Numbered from the stretch's first letter, positions 43,692-52,161 are shown. The stretch: DNA of 64,000 nucleotides from Nesterenkonia sp. E16_10 (GCF_017347085.1 NZ_JADPSA010000038.1:52339-116338); one strand, 5' to 3'. Numbers and translations are program-made. Notes: generated from the sequence alone by a model not told the origin.

Positions 43692-44549
43692 CTATTCTTC
43701 GGAACTGGCCCCAGCTTCCGCGACAGGGGCGGGAAGGAAGCCTGCTCCGCTGAAGGCTGAACGTGCCTGTTCCCCGGAGAGGATCCCGAAGAACTCATCG
43801 GCAGCTCCGGAGTTCTGTGGATCGGCGAGCACCCCCGCCCAGACCTGCGTGGTGTGGTGCTGGAACTGCGGGATCTCGAAGGTCTGCAGCGCTGCGTCCT
43901 GGGCGAGCACGTCGGTGACGTAGGCCAGAGCAACATCGCTCTCGCCCCGAATGAGGTTCTGCAGGGGGTTCTCCGGCTCAGCGGAGAAGCCTGCGCGGGA
44001 GACAGGGGGATCTTCGTGCTTCAGGTCCAGATCGAAGGCGCCGGAGAGTTCGGTGATCTGCTCGGTGCAGGGTGCGTCCCCGGTGCAGGTGCTCACCCTC
44101 AGCTCGGAGGATCGGGCGGAGAAGTCCTCGAAGTCCACTATGTCTGAGGGGTTCTCCGCCGTGGCGACCAGCACCAGGCGGTTGCTCGCCATCGGGAGCG
44201 GGTCGCCTTCGATGCTGCCCTGACGCCTGAGCGCCTGCATCTGCTCGCGTGAGGCGGTGAGCACGAGGTCGGCCTCGGGCCCGGAATCGATCTCGCGCTG
44301 CAGCGCCTCGGCGTCGAGGTATTCCACCTGGGTGGAGATGCCGCTCTGGCGTTCCTGAAGGTCAGTCGCGAGCCCCTCGAGCGCGGGTTCCGTGGAGGGT
44401 GCCGCGAGCACGTTCACGCTGCGGCCCTGCTCTGCGTTGATCCCTGCCGCAGGGCTGCAGGCGCTGAGCACGAAGGCGGCGACGAAGCAGAGCAGCAGCA
44501 CGAGCGCGATCACGCCGCGAAGTCGGAAGAAGAGAGAGTCGGGTTTCAT
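43692..44549 (-). CDS. ModA-like substrate-binding lipoprotein
   Basis: 285 residues. A signal peptide with lipobox FVLSAC gives Cys near 31. The mature part begins VNVLAAPSTEPALEGLATDL and includes ADLVLTASREQMQALRRQG and GESDVALAYVTDVLAQD, matching the molybdate/tungstate-binding ModA fold, whose ligand Ser residues lie in such loops. No modB or modC gene is adjacent, so ligand and transporter partner are uncertain. The last residues (FLPAPVAEAGASSEE) are acidic. Confidence 0.82.
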   Translation of the reverse strand: MKPDSLFFRLRGVIALVLLLCFVAAFVLSACSPAAGINAEQGRSVNVLAAPSTEPALEGLATDLQERQSGISTQVEYLDAEALQREIDSGPEADLVLTASREQMQALRRQGSIEGDPLPMASNRLVLVATAENPSDIVDFEDFSARSSELRVSTCTGDAPCTEQITELSGAFDLDLKHEDPPVSRAGFSAEPENPLQNLIRGESDVALAYVTDVLAQDAALQTFEIPQFQHHTTQVWAGVLADPQNSGAADEFFGILSGEQARSAFSGAGFLPAPVAEAGASSEE

Positions 44550-44620
44550 GGACAGGTCCCTATAAGGGTGTGGAGCCCGTCTGCTAGAGCTCTATGGGTG
44601 ATGCAAGTCGTGCGCGGCGG

Positions 44621-45058
44621 TCATTCGACCTGCCAGCATGAGTCCACCACTCCGGTGACTCCGCGGGACTCGGTCCGCAGATCGGTGCGGTAATACTCGC
44701 TGCGGTCTCCTGCGCTCGACCCCTCGTGGGGACCGATGGTGACCACCCGCGCTCCGACGACCGCGTAGCTGTTGTCCAGCACGTGGATCATGCATTGAAC
44801 CGTAGCATCCTGGTCCTTGGAGACTTCGAAGTCCACCGAGGCCTCGGTGTCGGAGGTGATCGTGTAGCCGACGTCGTTGTGGGTGAGCTGGCCGACCGCG
44901 TTGCCTACGGTGAAGTAGAGGATCGCCCCGAAGGCCAGAACCAGCGCGCCCAGGATCATCCAGCGCTGAGACTTCCCCGACGCGCTGCGCCTCGGGGCGC
45001 CGTAGCGGGACTCCAGCTCGGTGGAGGCCGCGGCGTCGGTGGTGCTGGACTCAGTCAT
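44621..45058 (-). CDS. DUF4307 membrane protein
   Basis: 145 residues. Polar N-terminus with RYGAPRRSASGKSQRWMILG, one membrane helix (about 34-52), then an exported domain with GYTITSDTEASVDFEVSKDQ, ATVQCMIHVLDNSYAVVGAR and a final CWQVE. The two Cys residues may pair. Homologues sit beside mca across Actinobacteria (Rv1081c in M. tuberculosis); the function is unknown. The ATG lies 7 nt after TAGAAT, sharing the -10 box with mca on the other strand. Confidence 0.88.
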   Translation of the reverse strand: MTESSTTDAAASTELESRYGAPRRSASGKSQRWMILGALVLAFGAILYFTVGNAVGQLTHNDVGYTITSDTEASVDFEVSKDQDATVQCMIHVLDNSYAVVGARVVTIGPHEGSSAGDRSEYYRTDLRTESRGVTGVVDSCWQVE

Positions 45059-45064
45059 CAGGAC

Positions 45065-45071
45065 TATTCTA
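45065..45071. promoter_or_regulatory. Shared bidirectional -10 element (DUF4307 / mca)
   Basis: TATTCTA reads TATTCT on the plus strand, 8 nt before the mca ATG (45079), and TAGAAT on the minus strand, 7 nt before the DUF4307 ATG (45058). Only 20 bp separate the two starts and neither has a Shine-Dalgarno, so both transcripts would be leaderless. Confidence 0.6.
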
Positions 45072-45078
45072 GGTGCTT

Positions 45079-46152
45079 ATGCAGAGCTCACACCGCACCT
45101 TCACCCAGAAGTCCTCGACGGACCGCGCCCCCCGCTCCTCGGGTCCGCTGAATTCCCGCACCGGGCACGCCGGCGGCGCCCATCATGGCGACGGCGGCAG
45201 CCCCGAGGTCGGGGCCGGGATCAGCACCGAGGTGGTGGCGGCGGCGGTGGACGGGGCCAAGGCGCAGGGCCTTCCGCGATCCTCTGGTCTGCGCATGCTG
45301 GCCGTGCATGCCCACCCCGACGACGAGTCCTCCAAGGGTGCTGCCATGATGGCCGCCTATGCGGCCGCCGGGGCTGAGGTCATGGTGGCCACCGCCACCG
45401 GTGGCGAGCAGGGCGACCTGCTGAACCCCGAGGCCGGCGAGATCCTGCAGACCCACCGCGACCTCCCCGGCGTGCGCCGGATGGAGATGGCCGAGGCCGC
45501 CAAGGCGCTGGACATCTCCCATGTCTGGCTGGGCTTCGCCGACTCCGGGCTGCCCGAGGGCGACCCGACGCCGCCGCTGCCCTTCGGCAGCTTCGCGACC
45601 CTGCCGCTGGAGCAGGCCGCCGCTCCGCTGGTGCGCCTGATCCGACGCTTCCGGCCGCATGTGATCCTCTCCTACGACGAGGTCGGCGGGTACCCGCACC
45701 CGGATCACATCATGAGCCACAAGATCACCGTGGAGGCCTACCGGGCCGCAGGAGACCCCACGCAGTACCAGGGCCTCGGCGAGGCCTGGGAACCGCAGAA
45801 GCTCTACTACGACCGGGCCTTCAATCCAGGCCGGTTCGAGGCGATCCATAAGGCCCTGATCGAGGCCGGGCACACGTCCCCCTATGAGGACCGGCTGCTG
45901 CGCTTCCGGGATGGGTCGCTGCCCTGGATGACCGAGCATGAGGTCACCACCCAGATCCCGGTGGGCACCTTCCTGGAGCATCGCGACCGCGCGCTGCGCG
46001 CCCACCGGACCCAGGTCGAGCCCGACGGCTTCTTCTTCGCCACCCCGAACGACTTCCTGCGCGAGGTCTGGCCCTATGACGACTACGTCCTGGTCGATTC
46101 CCGGGTGGAGACGGAGCTGCCGGAGCATGACCTCTTCAGCGGTCTGCGCTGA
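45079..46152 (+). CDS. mca: Mycothiol S-conjugate amidase
   Basis: 357 residues from the ATG at 45079 (a GTG at 45073 is also in frame). The LmbE/PIG-L zinc motif is RMLAVHAHPDDESSKGAA near residue 72, followed by TATGGEQGDLLNPEAGE, HVWLGFADSGLPEGDP and SYDEVGGYPHPDHIMSH with the third Zn-ligand His. It cleaves mycothiol-toxin conjugates to release a mercapturic acid. The 70 residues before the catalytic domain are Ser/Gly-rich and absent from typical Mca; an ATG at 45295 would give the normal length of about 285. Confidence 0.92.
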   Translation: MQSSHRTFTQKSSTDRAPRSSGPLNSRTGHAGGAHHGDGGSPEVGAGISTEVVAAAVDGAKAQGLPRSSGLRMLAVHAHPDDESSKGAAMMAAYAAAGAEVMVATATGGEQGDLLNPEAGEILQTHRDLPGVRRMEMAEAAKALDISHVWLGFADSGLPEGDPTPPLPFGSFATLPLEQAAAPLVRLIRRFRPHVILSYDEVGGYPHPDHIMSHKITVEAYRAAGDPTQYQGLGEAWEPQKLYYDRAFNPGRFEAIHKALIEAGHTSPYEDRLLRFRDGSLPWMTEHEVTTQIPVGTFLEHRDRALRAHRTQVEPDGFFFATPNDFLREVWPYDDYVLVDSRVETELPEHDLFSGLR

Positions 46153-46173
46153 GGCCTTGGTTCCTCGCCGGAT

Positions 46174-46190
46174 TTCTACAACGCGTAGAC
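46174..46190. promoter_or_regulatory. Dyad TTCTACAACGCGTAGAC
   Basis: TCTAC-N5-GTAGA, matching 14 of 17 positions of the dyad at 17470-17486 upstream of sdh. It lies 22 bp after mca and about 80 bp before the next gene. Confidence 0.4.
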
Positions 46191-46270
46191 TTGACTCACC
46201 GGTCGCCCTCGGCGGCGCCCGGATAAGCCCGGTCCACCAGGACTGACGACGTTCAAAGGCAGAGACACCT

Positions 46271-46639
46271 GTGGTTCTAATTCCCTCGGTCAACAATCCG
46301 TGGCCAGGTGGGGGCGGCGGTGACGCCCCCGAGCTCCGTCCTGGGTTGGAAGAGGCTGACATCACCCCGGGGATCGAGGGCTTCCTCTTCACCGCCCTGG
46401 TCGTGGTGCTGCTCATCGTGGTGGTCCGTGACCTGGTCAAGCGCATGCGTCGGATGAAGTACAGGGCGCAGGTGGAGGCCGAGTACGGCGAGGACGAGGC
46501 GGAGTTCCCCGGTGAGATCACCGAGGCCGAGATCTCAGCCTCCCAGCAGCGCTCCCGCGACGCCGCGGCCGAGGCCCGCTTCGGCCCGACGCCGACCGCC
46601 CCGCCCACCGAGAACGAGCCCCAGCCCCCCGCCCGCTGA
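46271..46639 (+). CDS. Small single-helix membrane protein
   Basis: 122 residues from a GTG. A Gly/Pro-rich N-terminus (NNPWPGGGGGDAPELRPG) is followed by one helix (FLFTALVVVLLIVVVRDLVK) with a basic cytoplasmic edge (KRMRRMKYRAQVE) and an acidic, Ala-rich, disordered tail ending in Pro residues. It occupies the position of Rv1083 in the conserved mca neighbourhood, which also encodes a small membrane protein. No function is known. Confidence 0.78.
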   Translation: MVLIPSVNNPWPGGGGGDAPELRPGLEEADITPGIEGFLFTALVVVLLIVVVRDLVKRMRRMKYRAQVEAEYGEDEAEFPGEITEAEISASQQRSRDAAAEARFGPTPTAPPTENEPQPPAR

Positions 46640-46661
46640 CCCGGAGCCCTTCCCCCCCCTC

Positions 46662-46733
46662 GTCGAGGGGCTGATTTCGCGAGCAGTTGAGTGGGTTTCG
46701 GGGCCTGAATGCCCGGAGATTCCGCCCCTCAAC
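46662..46733 (+). repeat. Dispersed inverted-repeat element, copy 2
   Basis: The left arm is degenerate (GTCGAGGGGCTGATTT) and the right arm is intact (CGGAGATTCCGCCCCTCAAC). The inner sequence CGAGCAGTTGAG and GGGGCCTGAATGC matches copy 3. The G-rich tract GGGGTGGGGTG follows. It ends 30 bp before the S9 peptidase start, inside that gene's promoter region. Confidence 0.7.
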
Positions 46734-46750
46734 GCCGGGGTGGGGTGTCC

Positions 46751-46756
46751 TACACT
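46751..46756 (+). promoter_or_regulatory. -10 box for a leaderless S9 peptidase transcript
   Basis: TACACT ends 6 nt before the ATG at 46763 (TACACTGGCGCCATG). Almost the same sequence precedes the hemolysin III-like gene on the minus strand (TACACTGGTGCCGTG). Confidence 0.5.
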
Positions 46757-46762
46757 GGCGCC

Positions 46763-48913
46763 ATGGTGACAACCCTTCCTCATGGATCCTGGCCCTCGAC
46801 GATCTCTGCCGAACAGCTGGCGGTGGGCGGCAACCGACTGGGCTCCCCACAGTGGGTCGGCGCCCAGCTCTGGTGGAGCGAGTCCCTCGCCGCCGAGGGC
46901 GGCCGACAGAGCATCGTGCGCACCGATTCGGACCCGCTGGCGGCGGCACAGCACGACGACGACGCGGCTCGCCGGGGCCCTGCCGCGCGCCCCCGCACCG
47001 TGAGCGTGCTGCCGGCCCCGTTCAACGCCCGGTCCCGGGTCCACGAATACGGCGGCTCCTCGTGGATCGCGCTGCCCGCCGACCCTCCGGCCCCGGCCGC
47101 CCTGCCCGAAGGCGCCGTGCCCGAGAGTGCCGTCCCGGCGCAGGATGGTTCCGGGGATCCGCTGGTGTTGTTCGTGAACTTCACCGACCAGAGGGTCTAC
47201 GCCTTCGTCGAGGGCGCAACCCCGCAGCCGATCAGCCCGGTGGGTGCCGAGATTGCCGCCGCCGGCGGACCCTCGCTGCGCTGGGCACAGCCCACCGCGG
47301 TCTCCCTCGCCGAGGGCACCACGGAGGTGTGGTGGATCTGCGAGGAGCACCTCGGGGGTGAAGACTCAGCGGGTGCTGCGCGCATCGAACGCTATATTGC
47401 GGCGCTTCCCCTGGACGGCTCGGCCGCCGAGGACCAGACTGCGGTGCGCAAGGTGACCCCGTCCTCGCGGTTCGTCGCGCACCCGCAGCTCTCACCGGAT
47501 GGGACCCAGCTGGCCTGGATCTCCTGGGAACACCCGCAGATGCCCTGGGACGGCACCGCGCTGCACGTGGGCCGAGTCGCCGGCGGGATCGTGGTCGAGG
47601 ATCAGGTCCTCGACGGCGGCCCCGAGGTCTCGGTGCTGCAGCCGCAGTGGCGTCGCGACGGGGAGCTGCTCTACCTCAGCGACCGTTCCGGGTGGTGGAA
47701 CCCCTGGACGGTGCAGACCGCCCCGGCAGAGCCGCCGCGCCAGCTGCTGGTCGATGAGCAGGAGTACGCCGGGCCGCTCTGGCAGCTGGGCCAGCGCTGG
47801 GTCACCCCGATCGACGCCGATCACGCCCTGTGCATCCACGGAACCGCCACCGACTCGTTGGGCGTGCTGGACCTGCGTGACGGCACGGTCTCGCCGGTGG
47901 CGCTGCCGCATACCGCCATCTCCGGGGTGAGCCTGCGCGAGGACGGTGCACTCGCGCTGCATGGCTCTTCAAGGACCGAATTCCCTGCGATCAGCGTGGG
48001 CCAGCTCGTGGTGACCGAGGGGCAGTGGACGGTGGAGAGCCTCGACGTCGTACGCTCCTCCCGGCAGGACGCCCCCGACCCCGGGCTGCTGCCGGTGCCC
48101 GAGCCGATCACGGTGCGCGACGCCTCGGGGCAGGAGATCCATGCGGTGCTCTACCGGCCGCACCAGGAGGGATTCGCCGCTCCGGAGGGTGAGCTGCCAC
48201 CGTTCATCGCCCAGGTGCACGGCGGGCCCACCGGCCAGGCCGCCGTCGGACTCTCCCTGGGGATCGCTTATTACACCTCGCGCGGACTCGGCGTGGTGGA
48301 CATCAACTATGGCGGATCCACCGGTTTCGGCCGGGCCTACCGGGAACGGCTCAAGGGTCAATGGGGCGTGGTGGACGTGGAGGACACCGTCGCGGTCATG
48401 GAACACCTGGTACGGGAGGGGATCGCCGATCCTCGTCGGCTGGGGATCGAGGGCGGCAGCGCCGGGGGATGGACCACCCTGGCCTGCCTGACCCGCACCG
48501 AGACCTTTGCCGCAGGAGTCTCCAGCTTCGGAGTGGCCGATCTGGTGGCGCTGGCCGAGGACACCCACGACTTCGAGTCCCGCTACCTGGACGGGCTCGT
48601 CGGCCCGTACCCGGAGGCCGCAGAGATCTACCGCGAGCGGGCACCGCTGAACCATGTGGACACCCTGAGCTGCCCTGTGCTTCTGCTTCAGGGCGACGAG
48701 GACCCAATCGTCCCGCCGAACCAGGCCGAGATGTTCCGCGATGCGCTCGCGGCGAAGTCGATCCCGCATGCGTATCTGCTCTTCGCCGGGGAGCAGCACG
48801 GATTCCGGAAGGCCGAGAACATCATCACCAGCTTCGAGGCTGCGCTGAGCTTCTACGGCCAGATCTTCGGCTTCGAACCCGAGGGGATCCCACACCTGCA
48901 GCTGAGCCGCTGA
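46763..48913 (+). CDS. S9 family prolyl oligopeptidase-type peptidase
   Basis: 716 residues from the ATG at 46763. The first 430 or so residues form a WD/propeller-like region (HPQLSPDGTQLAWISWEHPQ; WRRDGELLYLSDRSGWWNPW). The alpha/beta-hydrolase domain has the nucleophile in LGIEGGSAGGWTTLAC near residue 570, the Asp in LLLQGDEDPIVPPNQ near 650 and the His in GEQHGFRKAEN near 680. It is probably a cytoplasmic dipeptidyl- or acylaminoacyl-peptidase, as no signal peptide is present. Two copies of the dispersed repeat lie directly on either side of the gene. Confidence 0.9.
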   Translation: MVTTLPHGSWPSTISAEQLAVGGNRLGSPQWVGAQLWWSESLAAEGGRQSIVRTDSDPLAAAQHDDDAARRGPAARPRTVSVLPAPFNARSRVHEYGGSSWIALPADPPAPAALPEGAVPESAVPAQDGSGDPLVLFVNFTDQRVYAFVEGATPQPISPVGAEIAAAGGPSLRWAQPTAVSLAEGTTEVWWICEEHLGGEDSAGAARIERYIAALPLDGSAAEDQTAVRKVTPSSRFVAHPQLSPDGTQLAWISWEHPQMPWDGTALHVGRVAGGIVVEDQVLDGGPEVSVLQPQWRRDGELLYLSDRSGWWNPWTVQTAPAEPPRQLLVDEQEYAGPLWQLGQRWVTPIDADHALCIHGTATDSLGVLDLRDGTVSPVALPHTAISGVSLREDGALALHGSSRTEFPAISVGQLVVTEGQWTVESLDVVRSSRQDAPDPGLLPVPEPITVRDASGQEIHAVLYRPHQEGFAAPEGELPPFIAQVHGGPTGQAAVGLSLGIAYYTSRGLGVVDINYGGSTGFGRAYRERLKGQWGVVDVEDTVAVMEHLVREGIADPRRLGIEGGSAGGWTTLACLTRTETFAAGVSSFGVADLVALAEDTHDFESRYLDGLVGPYPEAAEIYRERAPLNHVDTLSCPVLLLQGDEDPIVPPNQAEMFRDALAAKSIPHAYLLFAGEQHGFRKAENIITSFEAALSFYGQIFGFEPEGIPHLQLSR

Positions 48914-48939
48914 CCGGCTGACCCGCCCGCCCTCCCTGA

Positions 48940-49013
48940 CGTTGAGGGGCGGATTCTACGAGCAGTTGAGCGGGATCGGGGCCTCAGATGCACGGAGATT
49001 CCGCCCCTCAACG
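48940..49013 (+). repeat. Dispersed inverted-repeat element, copy 3
   Basis: CGTTGAGGGGCGGATTCT (48940-48957) pairs with AGATTCCGCCCCTCAACG (48996-49013) with one mismatch. The 38-nt interior shares CGAGCAGTTGAG and TCAGATGC blocks with the other copies. GGGTGGGATGGGGTG follows. It lies between the S9 peptidase stop and the yyaL-like gene. Confidence 0.8.
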
Positions 49014-49065
49014 CGGGTGGGATGGGGTGCTCGACGCCGGGTCGCGGGTGCGCGAGACTGGGCGG

Positions 49066-51294
49066 ATGGGACATCGCATTGCTGAGAGCTCTTCGCTGTA
49101 CCTCCGATCCCACGCCGAGAACCCCGTGGACTGGCACCCCTGGGGGGCTGCGGCCTTCGCCGAGGCGCGCCGCCGCGACGTCCCGGTCTTCGTCTCGATC
49201 GGCTACGCGGCCTGCCACTGGTGCCACGTGATGGCGCGCGAGTCCTTCGCGGACCCGGTGCTCGCGGCGACGCTGAACGAACGGTTCGTCGCGATCAAGG
49301 TCGACCGCGAGGAGCACCCCGATGTGGATGACACCTATATGGCCGCCACCCAGGCGATGACCAAGCAGGGCGGCTGGCCCATGAGCGTATTCACTCTCCC
49401 CGATGCCCGGGTCTTCCACGCCGGCACCTACTTCCCTCCCCGCCGGGTGGGGCAGGTCCCTTCCTTCGCCGAGGTCCTCGATGCCGTCCACCAGGCCTGG
49501 ACCGAGCGCCGCAGCGAGGTCGAGACCTCCGCGGGCAAGATCGCCGAGTCCCTCGGGGTTCAGCGTCGGCAGCAGGCGGGACTGGCCACGACGGTCCATG
49601 CCCTGGACGATGGCGCACCCATCGACGGCGCAGACGCCGGCCCCTCGCGCACCGGCCCCTCGCGCATAGAACCCGCGGAGCTGGACGGACTGGTCGACGA
49701 CGCGCTGCGGGTGCTGAGTGAGCAGGAGGACCCGGTCCACGGCGGCTTCGGTTCCGCGCCGAAGTTCCCGCCCTCCCCGCTGCTGGGCTTCCTGCTCGAG
49801 GAGGCCGTCTGGGACCCCGGCTCCGAGGCGGCCGGGTTGGCGCTGCGGACACTGGAGACCCTGGGTCGTTCTGCGCTCTTCGACCAGGTCGAAGGCGGAT
49901 TCGCGCGATACGCCACCGACCTCGCCTGGGCGCTGCCGCACTTCGAGAAGATGCTCTACGACAACGCTCAGCTCATCGGGCATTACGCCCGGCTCAGCAG
50001 GCACCCCGCCGTCGACGAGGTCTCTCGCGCACGCGCCGAACGGCAGGCCCGGCTCAGCCTGGACTGGCTCACCGAGCGCATGCTGCTGCCGGACTCAGGA
50101 CTGCTGGCCTCCTCGCTCGACGCCGACACGGTGGACGCCGACGGTCGGCACAGTGAGGGCGCCACCTACCTGTTCTCCGACGAAGAGCTGGACGAGGCCG
50201 CTGGGGCTGCCGGCCTGGGGGAGGAGCAGGCCCAGGAGCTGGTGGCGCTGAACCACGGCGTCCCCGCCGATGAGCAGTCGATCACGCAGGGCGCCCCGCT
50301 GCACATCAGCGCGCAGACTCCGCGCACCCTGCACTTCGATGCGCCGCTGACCGGGGAACAGACTCAGCTCATGGAGCAGGTGGCACCGGAGCTGCGCCGT
50401 CGTCGGCTGCTGCGGGATCAGCCGGCCCGGGACGAGAAGGTCGTCGCGGCCTGGAACGCCCAGGCGATCACCTCCATGGCCACGGCCGCGGCGCTCTGGG
50501 ACGATTCCGCGCTGCTGGCCCAGGCCGAGGCGCTCGCCGAACGGCTCTGGCAGACCCACGTGAGGCATGAACCCGGCGAAGACCCCGCGGACGAGTCCGC
50601 TGCTCTCCACCGGGCTGGTCGGGTGCGCCTGCACCGGATCTCCTACGCCGGCATTCCCGCCGCCGAGCTCGGCGGGCTTGCCGATCATGCGCATCTGGCG
50701 GTGGCCTGCTTCCAGCTCGGCTCGGCCGGCGCCGACGCCGAGTGGATGCGCCGCGGCGCCGCCGTGCTGGGTCAGATCCTGCAAAGCTTCGTGATCCGCG
50801 AGGGCGGGGAGATCCAGCTCTTGGAGAGCTCGGATGCCGAGGGGCTGCTCACCGCCGCGCAGCAGGGCCCGCTGCTGGCCACCCCGCTGGACGGACCCGA
50901 GCCCAGCAGCGTCGCCGCCCTGGCCCAGGCGCTGCAGATGGCCGAGGCGCTGGAGCTGCTCGGTGCCGAGGACCTCAGACCAGGGCAGATCCTGCAGCAC
51001 GTGAAGCTCGCCGCCGCCAAGGCACCCACCGTGATCGGAGCCTCCCTGCTGGTGGCGCGCCGGGCGGCACGGCAGTCCCCGGCGTTCCGGTTCCTCGCCG
51101 GCACCGCGGCGGACCTGGCTCAGGTGCGCCGGGCCGGTGCGCTTCACGGGGTGCCGGTGGAGCCGGTTGCCGCCGAGACCGTGGCGCCGGAGGCCGGGCT
51201 GCAGCTCAGCGTATGCCTCAACGCCGTGGGCGCGATGGTCTGCCTGCCTCCGGTGGGTTCACCGGATCAGGCGCTGGCCGCGCTGCGCGGGTGA
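49066..51294 (+). CDS. YyaL/DUF255 thioredoxin-like protein
   Basis: 742 residues from the ATG at 49066, which lies 6 nt after GAGACT. The N-terminal thioredoxin-like domain (about 1-165) reads SLYLRSHAENPVDWHPWGA, then SIGYAACHWCHVMARESF with the CHWC pair and VDREEHPDVDDTYM. An (alpha/alpha)6-barrel domain follows (about 220-640), with ALPHFEKMLYDNAQLI and SSLDADTVDADGRHSEGATY. The family (spermatogenesis-associated protein 20 / YyaL) has no proven biochemical role. It corresponds to Rv1084 in the conserved mca-uppS region. Confidence 0.9.
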   Translation: MGHRIAESSSLYLRSHAENPVDWHPWGAAAFAEARRRDVPVFVSIGYAACHWCHVMARESFADPVLAATLNERFVAIKVDREEHPDVDDTYMAATQAMTKQGGWPMSVFTLPDARVFHAGTYFPPRRVGQVPSFAEVLDAVHQAWTERRSEVETSAGKIAESLGVQRRQQAGLATTVHALDDGAPIDGADAGPSRTGPSRIEPAELDGLVDDALRVLSEQEDPVHGGFGSAPKFPPSPLLGFLLEEAVWDPGSEAAGLALRTLETLGRSALFDQVEGGFARYATDLAWALPHFEKMLYDNAQLIGHYARLSRHPAVDEVSRARAERQARLSLDWLTERMLLPDSGLLASSLDADTVDADGRHSEGATYLFSDEELDEAAGAAGLGEEQAQELVALNHGVPADEQSITQGAPLHISAQTPRTLHFDAPLTGEQTQLMEQVAPELRRRRLLRDQPARDEKVVAAWNAQAITSMATAAALWDDSALLAQAEALAERLWQTHVRHEPGEDPADESAALHRAGRVRLHRISYAGIPAAELGGLADHAHLAVACFQLGSAGADAEWMRRGAAVLGQILQSFVIREGGEIQLLESSDAEGLLTAAQQGPLLATPLDGPEPSSVAALAQALQMAEALELLGAEDLRPGQILQHVKLAAAKAPTVIGASLLVARRAARQSPAFRFLAGTAADLAQVRRAGALHGVPVEPVAAETVAPEAGLQLSVCLNAVGAMVCLPPVGSPDQALAALRG

Positions 51295-51319
51295 AGCCCC
51301 CGGCTGTGCAGCGCAGGCC

Positions 51320-52024
51320 TCAGTCCAGCAGCGCGAACATGATCGCGATGTAGTGGCAGATGAATCCGATCAGCGTGCAGGCGTGGAAGAGCTCATGGAA
51401 CCCGAACCAGTGCAGCGAGATGTTCGGCCGCTTCAGCGCATAGAAGACCGCACCGACGATGTAGAACAGCCCGCCCACGCAGATCAGCGTGGCTGCGGCG
51501 ACGTCGGCGGCGAAGAAGTCACCCAGGAACACCAGCGCCGCGAGGCCCAGGAGGACGTAGACCGGGGTGTAGAGCCAGCGCGGCGCGTCGGTCCAGAAGA
51601 CCCGGAAGGCGACCCCGCCCAGGGCCCCGGTCCAGACCGCCACCAGCAGGATCAGGTCGCGCGGCTCCGGGAGCAGCGCCAGGGTCAGCGGGGTGTAGGT
51701 CCCCGCGATGATCAGCATGATGTTGGTGTGGTCCAGGCGCTTGAGCACTCGTGCGGTGCGCGGTGACCAGGTGCCCAGGTGATAGGTCGCGGAGACGGCG
51801 AACAGCAGCAGCCCGGTGATCACATAGACCACCGAGGCCACGCGCAGGGTGCCTGGGGGAGCCAGAACGATCAGCACGATGCCCGCGCTCAGAGCCAGCG
51901 GCACCATCGCGGCGTGCAGCCAGCCGCGCATCCGCGGCTTCAGCGGCACCTCGGAGTCGAAGAGTCGCTCCGCCGGGGCGGTGCTGCGGTGAGGAAGCTC
52001 GGTCTTCTGCTCATGCGTAGCCAC
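51320..52024 (-). CDS. Hemolysin III family membrane protein
   Basis: 234 residues from the GTG at 52024, which lies 6 nt after TACACT (52036-52031). A polar N-terminus contains PLKPRMRGWLHAAMVPLALS, then seven helices with VYVITGLLLFAVSATYHLGTW, RLDHTNIMLIIAGTYTPLTL and FGFHELFHACTLIGFICHYI. The conserved His and Asp residues mark the PAQR/hemolysin III fold, which may be a zinc hydrolase. The physiological role is unclear. It is convergent with yyaL and divergent from uppS. Confidence 0.9.
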   Translation of the reverse strand: MATHEQKTELPHRSTAPAERLFDSEVPLKPRMRGWLHAAMVPLALSAGIVLIVLAPPGTLRVASVVYVITGLLLFAVSATYHLGTWSPRTARVLKRLDHTNIMLIIAGTYTPLTLALLPEPRDLILLVAVWTGALGGVAFRVFWTDAPRWLYTPVYVLLGLAALVFLGDFFAADVAAATLICVGGLFYIVGAVFYALKRPNISLHWFGFHELFHACTLIGFICHYIAIMFALLD

Positions 52025-52030
52025 GGCACC

Positions 52031-52036
52031 AGTGTA
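52031..52036 (-). promoter_or_regulatory. -10 box for leaderless hemolysin III-like transcript
   Basis: TACACT (read on the minus strand) ends 6 nt before the GTG at 52024; there is no Shine-Dalgarno. Confidence 0.5.
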
Positions 52037-52161
52037 GAGCCACAGGTGACCAGCCAGTAACATACTGTGTCACACGCCGCATCTGGACGCGCGCCGCCCC
52101 CGGGCTCAGATCTCCGGGCCGTCCCTTAGGGTGGGAATGCGCCAACATTGCAGGAGGTCCC

